Positions 58,864 through 64,000 of a stretch of DNA of 64,000 nucleotides are shown here, in pieces. Below the pieces are notes generated by a model. It was given only the letters and a program-made list of their open reading frames with translations. It was not told where the DNA came from and ran no database searches. A program made the translations under genes and the position numbers. The DNA is from Clitoria ternatea (taxonomy: Eukaryota; Streptophyta; Magnoliopsida; Fabales; Fabaceae). How positions within the stretch are numbered: position 1 is the stretch's first letter; each line of letters begins with the position of its first letter. The stretch spans positions 157,810,667 through 157,874,666 of the forward strand of contig CM075673.1 in NCBI GenBank assembly GCA_037962975.1. The letters run 5' to 3'.

Positions 58864-61800
58864 TAATAATAAATAAAAACTATTAACTTTTGTGTATTAA
58901 TTTCAGCTGTAGGTATTACAAACAGCTCACATGCTTTGGATAAACTTCGAAGTGATGTGAGCAACTTTCAGCTCATTATTATGGAAGTTCATATGCCGGA
59001 TCTTGATGGATTCAAACTCAAACAAATAATTGATGAAGAATTTGCAATCCCAGTTATAAGTAAGTTTCACACCCAACCCACTTTTTCTTTGCCAACAAAA
59101 TTCAATATCACAATTTATTTATATCTCTGTACAGGAAGAATCGTAAATTTGATCTTCACTAAATATATTTATGATAGCGAAATTAATATGATTAAAATTT
59201 AAAATAATTGCCCCTGAAAAACAATTAATGTAGTTTTTTTTTAAAAAAAATATATGTCCTCAATCAAACAAAAAGCTTAACTCATTTTAAATTTTCTAGC
59301 TTTAGATTTAGGCCACACAATTATATTATGAGGTTACTATTCTCAATTATGTATTTTACCATTGTTATCACGAAATTATAAGAATATCAATCCTTGCATA
59401 GTTTACCATATAAACAAAATGATATGAGCAATTCCCAATTTAAAATAAATATGTTTTTAGTCAAATCAAATTCCCCTTTCCAAAGTCAAACCCCCCTTGC
59501 ATCAATATTCATTTTTCTCTTCAAAAGTAAAAGCCCTTTTTTCAAAGTTAAAACAACTTCTCTTTTTCATCTTAAAAACTTTAAAATTATAAAATCCACT
59601 CTTTAAAAAAAATAGTCAATTATCCTTTTAAATTAACCCTTCTTTTCTGAAATTCAAATATTTTCCATTCATTTGTTGTTCCTAAATTGTTTTTTAATTA
59701 TTTTTTAAATGTTATTAAGATATTAAGATATGTCTCATATCACTTATTAAGAATATAATCAGTATTTAATTTATAATACGTAACACAACTCCTTATGAGC
59801 TAGCTTCTATATTACATTAGGAATAATATCAGTATTTAATTTATAATATGTAAGACAACTCCTTATGAGCTGGCTTTTACATTACATTGATTAAACTCAC
59901 TTATTTTCTAATAAATATATAAAAATTATTTCTTTTTATATGCATCTTTCTATTTGTCTTTTTACAAATCAAATCAAATTTCTCTTTTTTCAAATTCAAA
60001 TCAATTTTAAATTTATCAAAGAATATATCACTTAAAAATATGTAGGAAGAACACCAATTTTGTCGAGGTCTTCCCTTATAATAATTTTTTTTCTTTTGCT
60101 TTATTTTATCTTTTTACGTGATTATCACAAAAATTGCATAACGCTATTTTATACCGTTTCTTTAGAATCAACAAATGTAGTGTCACTACATTCCCACAAT
60201 TTTAAAGGTAATTTCTTTTAAGGGTTCTTTCCCCCCAAATATTTGCCCTTATTTGTTAAAAAATGGTGTCCTTCATATTTTTTATGTTATGTTTTTTTTT
60301 TCAGTTTTAGGTTTTAGTTATTTATTTATTTATTATTGGTTTCGATTATTATGTTATTATGTTAAAATTGGTTCCTAAAATATAAAATTATATACTCAAC
60401 TATTAATTAAATAAATAAAAATATTATGTCATACATCTCTCAAACTTATTCCAATATTTAAGTTTTTAAGATGAATTCTATCTTTTTTTCTCCGTCAATG
60501 CTTTTAAAAATAAATCTTAATATACTTAATAATATAAAAACCAAAATCAATAAAAATAACTGAGATCAGATCCAAAATTAATAAAACATAAAAAAAATCA
60601 CTACCATATTTAATTCCTATTTCTTACTTTTCTTTTTCACTATCATATTTTTTTTAAAAAAAAAAGAAAAGACTGAATTAACATCATATTGAAACCTATG
60701 ACACCAAATTAATTTTTTAAACCACTGACATGATATTTAACGTTTAACTAACGATCTTAAGAACAAATTTATGGCTTATTTGTTCAAAATATTGTATATA
60801 TTTAGAGGGATCCACTTAGTGTATAACCATATCTTAGGAGATCCATTTCTTGATGAGCCAAAGAATGAGTGGTTATGATATCCTAAGAAAACAAATAAAG
60901 ACGAAACTTACATGAACGTTCTTTATATTTTTAATATTAATTTCTCTGTTCACGTAATAAGCAAAAGACACATTTTCTAGTAATAAATAACTTTCATGGA
61001 TCATCTATAAGTTGGAGAATGTTGCATAAATATCCACATTTTACCATTTAATTAGGAGAACTTGATGACAAGATATGCAAGGAACTTGACAATTGTTTTC
61101 TCTAGAAAACAAATTTTCGATTTTGCTGAATAAAATTTTAAAGGCACGTTTAATATTGCACTTTTGGCCACCCCAATTATGATATGTTACAAATTTGGTC
61201 GCTAATTTTTAAATACACAGAATTGTAGTTCCCAACTGCAAAAAGTATATGATTTTAATCCCTCTACTAATTTTCGTCAATTCTTTAACAAAATTTGATT
61301 TGTTATGTCATCATCCATATTATAGACTAGTTTAAAATTTGGCAAAAAAATTTGATAAAAAACAAGGACTAAAATTGAACGCAGTTAAAAGTGAGGTGTG
61401 TTCTCCCCAAATAGTGGGGGCACGTGCGCACCCCACCCCCGGTCTCCTGTTGAAACTCATTCACGGTAGTGGATCCAGATTATGTGTCTTATCTTCTCTT
61501 CCTGTTTATCATTGTATAAATAGCTTTGAAACTTTCTATTGTAATTTAAGTGACACATTTGAATAAAGAATATATATATTTTTGGCTAATCTAAGGCAAT
61601 TAATGTAGCTTTTTGTGATATCAATACTCTATTTGTGAACAAGGTGTTAAAATCATGCAAAGGATCAAAATTATAAATAGTTAAAAACTTATCCATTCAT
61701 TACTAACGATGTCTTACAAATTCAGTGACTTCAGTTGACAACAATGAGAAAATCTGGAAAAAGGCTTTAAAGCATGGTGTGAAGCGTTACATCCTAAAAC

Positions 61801-64000
61801 CAGCAACATTATCTGATTTCGAAGGTATTTGGCAATTTGTAATAGCTGGAATGAAAGGTAAGAAGCGAATAAGGGATGGAGACTCTATTGAAAAATCAGG
61901 GAGTGCCCATGATTCAAGTTGTTCATCCTGTACACAAGGGAATGTGCCAGCTGAATCTCATGGCCCTAATAAGAAGACCAAAGTTGTTTGGACAGATAAA
62001 CTTCAAAGCCAATTCCTAGAAGCCATAGATAGAATTGGCATAGAGAGTATGCATGTTACTAAATTTTTTTACTTTTCCATATTTTTCTTCTTTCATTTTT
62101 AGAGCTGTCAAAAAATTTGATTGAACTTGACAAACATGACTAGTTAAATAGTTAAATTTTTTAGATATTTAATATTAAAGACAAGATAGATAAGTATTTA
62201 GTCACAATGAAGCTGAATATATATGGGCAAAATCTAAGCTCATAAAAAGTTTATAATTTTTAAATCTAGCCCATTACTGATATTGGATTTAGTATGATAC
62301 GAATTCGAATAACCTGTTTTAATACCTCTAATCATTCTTGGCTAGGAATATATATTAATTGATTTAATTTTTGTTAATTATATGTAACTCTTTTTAAAGT
62401 GGTTAATTACTTATTTTTTTGTTGTCTATTTTTGTTCCAAACAGATGCAGTTCCAAAAAGCATTGCCCAAATGATGAATGTTGAAGGGATAACTAGGGAA
62501 CATGTGGCAAGTCATTTGCAGGTTTGTTTTTTACACAACTTCTTTTTAGGGCTTTTAGTTCAATATTTGGTTTTATTGCAAAACAAGTTTCAATAAAAGA
62601 AAGTTTTTGCCTTAAACTAAAATTGCCTCCAAAAAGCATATAACGGGGTTTTTCTATTATTTTCTTACTTCGATCGCCAATTCCATACTAAACTTGCTTT
62701 CTGTTAATTTTAAAGAAACAATAGTGTTAAGTACGCATTATGTTGTTAATAGTATAGTATGTTGTTAAAAACAAAAGATTGTCATACTTTAAGAAAAAGA
62801 AATCAAAATCTATTTTCTATTGTTGATATTAATCAAAGATTTAACTAACAAGGTGCCTGGCTTTTTTAAATTTCTTGGTGTGCCGAATTTTTCCCCCAAA
62901 TTTTTCAATTTTACATGACAGCATCCATAATGTGCATAAATTTATCTAACATGCATCTCAAATGCTCTGATAATGAGAATGTAGTCAAAAACAGAAATCA
63001 ACAACCTGGCTTAAATATTTCATTTCTATATAGGGAAATGGGATACAAAAGAGATTGACTTGGGTTTGTAGTTAAAATGTTGTAATTTCATGTAGAGATG
63101 ACATGTTGGTTGGACCAAACCTTGTAACCCATTATTTTAGGTTCACCAACCCATTTTGTCTTGCAAATAAAAAGGCTCATTGCTGATCGAAATGGTGGTT
63201 TATAATTAAAAAATGACTAATGATATATGATTTTGTGGATTATGTCATTGATTCCTTTGATTTTGCAGAAATATAGGCTTTTCTTAAGCCAAGTGGAAAG
63301 AGTGTTTTCCAAGGTCATAGACAAAGCAAATGAAGAAAGGGATTTCTTTTTGTCTAATATGGCATCAACCCACCACCAATCAGTGTTGAAAATCATTGAA
63401 GAAGATATGCAAGAAACTCTGAAGTTAAATGGAAGAAGGAAGTTAAATTTAGAATTCAATGACACATATATAGCCCACTTAAGAAACAAAATATATGGGT
63501 GGTTGAGTGAACTTACTAAACCTAAGCACAATTTCTATAGCAAAGTGAACCCTGAGGCTAAAGTGGGTCTTTCATCAAGTGAGGTTAATAAGCTTTGTGT
63601 CATGAATAATGAAATAAATCCAAATGCTAATGAAGCATATCAATATAGAAGTGCTTTAGCTCCAGTGCATAATTCTCACAATGAGCCATCTCAAGGAAGG
63701 ATTGGTTCAAGCCAAATGATACCAAATGAAAATGTGGTTTCAAATGCTTTTGCCAATAACAATGTGATTTCTGGAGAGCTATTGAAATCAAATGGTGGTA
63801 GGTTGTCCATGGAAGCAATATCTACTACTAATGAGGTTTATGATACAAACCAAAATTTGCCAACACTAATGGAGAGCTATGGAAATAATATGGTGGGAAC
63901 CTTAAGTAACCCACATTGCCACCACCAAATTTACAATCAAGGATATTCTCAAGATTTTGCTACTTTGGATGATCAATGTGCTTCTCAAGTTACATCTAAT
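57530..64000 (+). CDS. Type-B response-regulator-like gene with pseudo-receiver (3' end outside window)
   Basis: Five exons, joined by canonical GT...AG introns with consistent phase: 57530-57686, 58907-59059, 61726-62046, 62445-62521 and 63269-64000 (open at the edge). The receiver domain occupies residues about 28-150 (VLVIDNDAASL, IIMEVHMPDLDGFKL, PVIMTSVDNNEK, YILKPA). The phosphoacceptor Asp of type-B ARRs is Glu here (E79), the second acidic-pocket residue is Asn (D33-N34), and the Lys is kept (K128). A GARP/Myb-like DNA-binding domain follows (KKTKVVWTDKLQSQF, AVPKSIAQMMNVEGITREHV, ASHLQKYRLFL), with an Asn/Ser-rich C-terminal region. Such proteins are nuclear transcription factors of cytokinin signalling, or pseudo-response regulators. 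E79 predicts no phosphorelay input, so it may act constitutively or be clock/pseudo-type. No internal stops seen. Confidence 0.9.
58793..58864. repeat. (TAA)n microsatellite in intron 1
   Basis: More than twenty uninterrupted TAA/ATA units about 40 bp before the exon 2 acceptor site of the response-regulator gene. Confidence 0.95.
59060..61725 (+). other. Large intron 2 of the response-regulator gene
   Basis: 2.67-kb AT-rich intron splitting the receiver domain after PVI. Contains a near-direct duplication at about 59745-59885 (AGTATTTAATTTATAATA and CAACTCCTTATGAGCT in both halves) and a short GC-rich patch at 61405-61450. A segment with GGTCGCTAATTTTTAAA and GGACTAAAATTGAACG phrases (61160-61385) resembles common legume MITEs, but I could not define its ends. 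Confidence 0.6.

Noticed and set aside
63217..63818. Minus-strand open frames of 104 and 63 residues
   Set aside because: They are antisense shadows of exon 5 of the response-regulator gene.

Overview
The window is plant nuclear DNA, most likely from a papilionoid legume of the bean/cowpea group. The basis is spliced plant-type genes, plant-clade LTR retrotransposons, and short GC-containing motif arrays (TTCACTCGG, CGCTTGAGCG, TAATCGATTA) that I associate with that group; the species is an inference. Almost all of it is nested transposable elements. The only apparently intact host gene is a type-B response-regulator-like gene running off the right edge.

Layout. 1-9158: a young Ty3/gypsy chromovirus on the minus strand with 3.9-kb LTRs; its single long reading frame is broken by three stop codons. 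9159-10302: LTR-like and motif-array debris. 10303-13225: the 3' end of an LTR element carrying a plant-transposon-protein-like ORF and an LTR with 16 TAATCGATTA palindromes. It is inserted into a second ORF of the same broad type (13226-14258). 14545-16828: a FAR1/MULE-type transposase pseudogene, minus strand. 18159-29262: two copia elements of one family, the inner one (18624-24552) inserted in the leader of the outer one.

29262-57400: a tandem array of a roughly 1.6-kb non-coding unit, at least eight copies, opened by four later insertions. These are a Cassandra-like TRIM concatemer with 5S rRNA-derived segments (33618-35233); a solo-LTR-like element (37304-47666) that contains a complete second gypsy element (38921-47417); a gypsy solo LTR (50143-52907); and a GC-rich hAT-like element carrying an 865-bp solo LTR (about 55797-57271). 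Most insertion boundaries are supported by 5-bp target-site duplications read directly from the sequence.

57530-64000 (continuing): five exons of a type-B ARR-like gene with a receiver domain and a GARP/Myb domain. The phosphoacceptor aspartate is replaced by glutamate, as in pseudo-response regulators. Its TATA box lies about 65 bp from the end of the tandem array.

Most notable observations: (i) the second gypsy element has a leader that switches to Cassandra-type sequence exactly at the tRNA-Met primer-binding site, which looks like a template-switch chimera between an autonomous element and a TRIM; (ii) several unrelated LTR families each carry a private array of short, mostly palindromic motifs near the promoter; (iii) the 1.6-kb array adjoins the pseudo-receiver gene.
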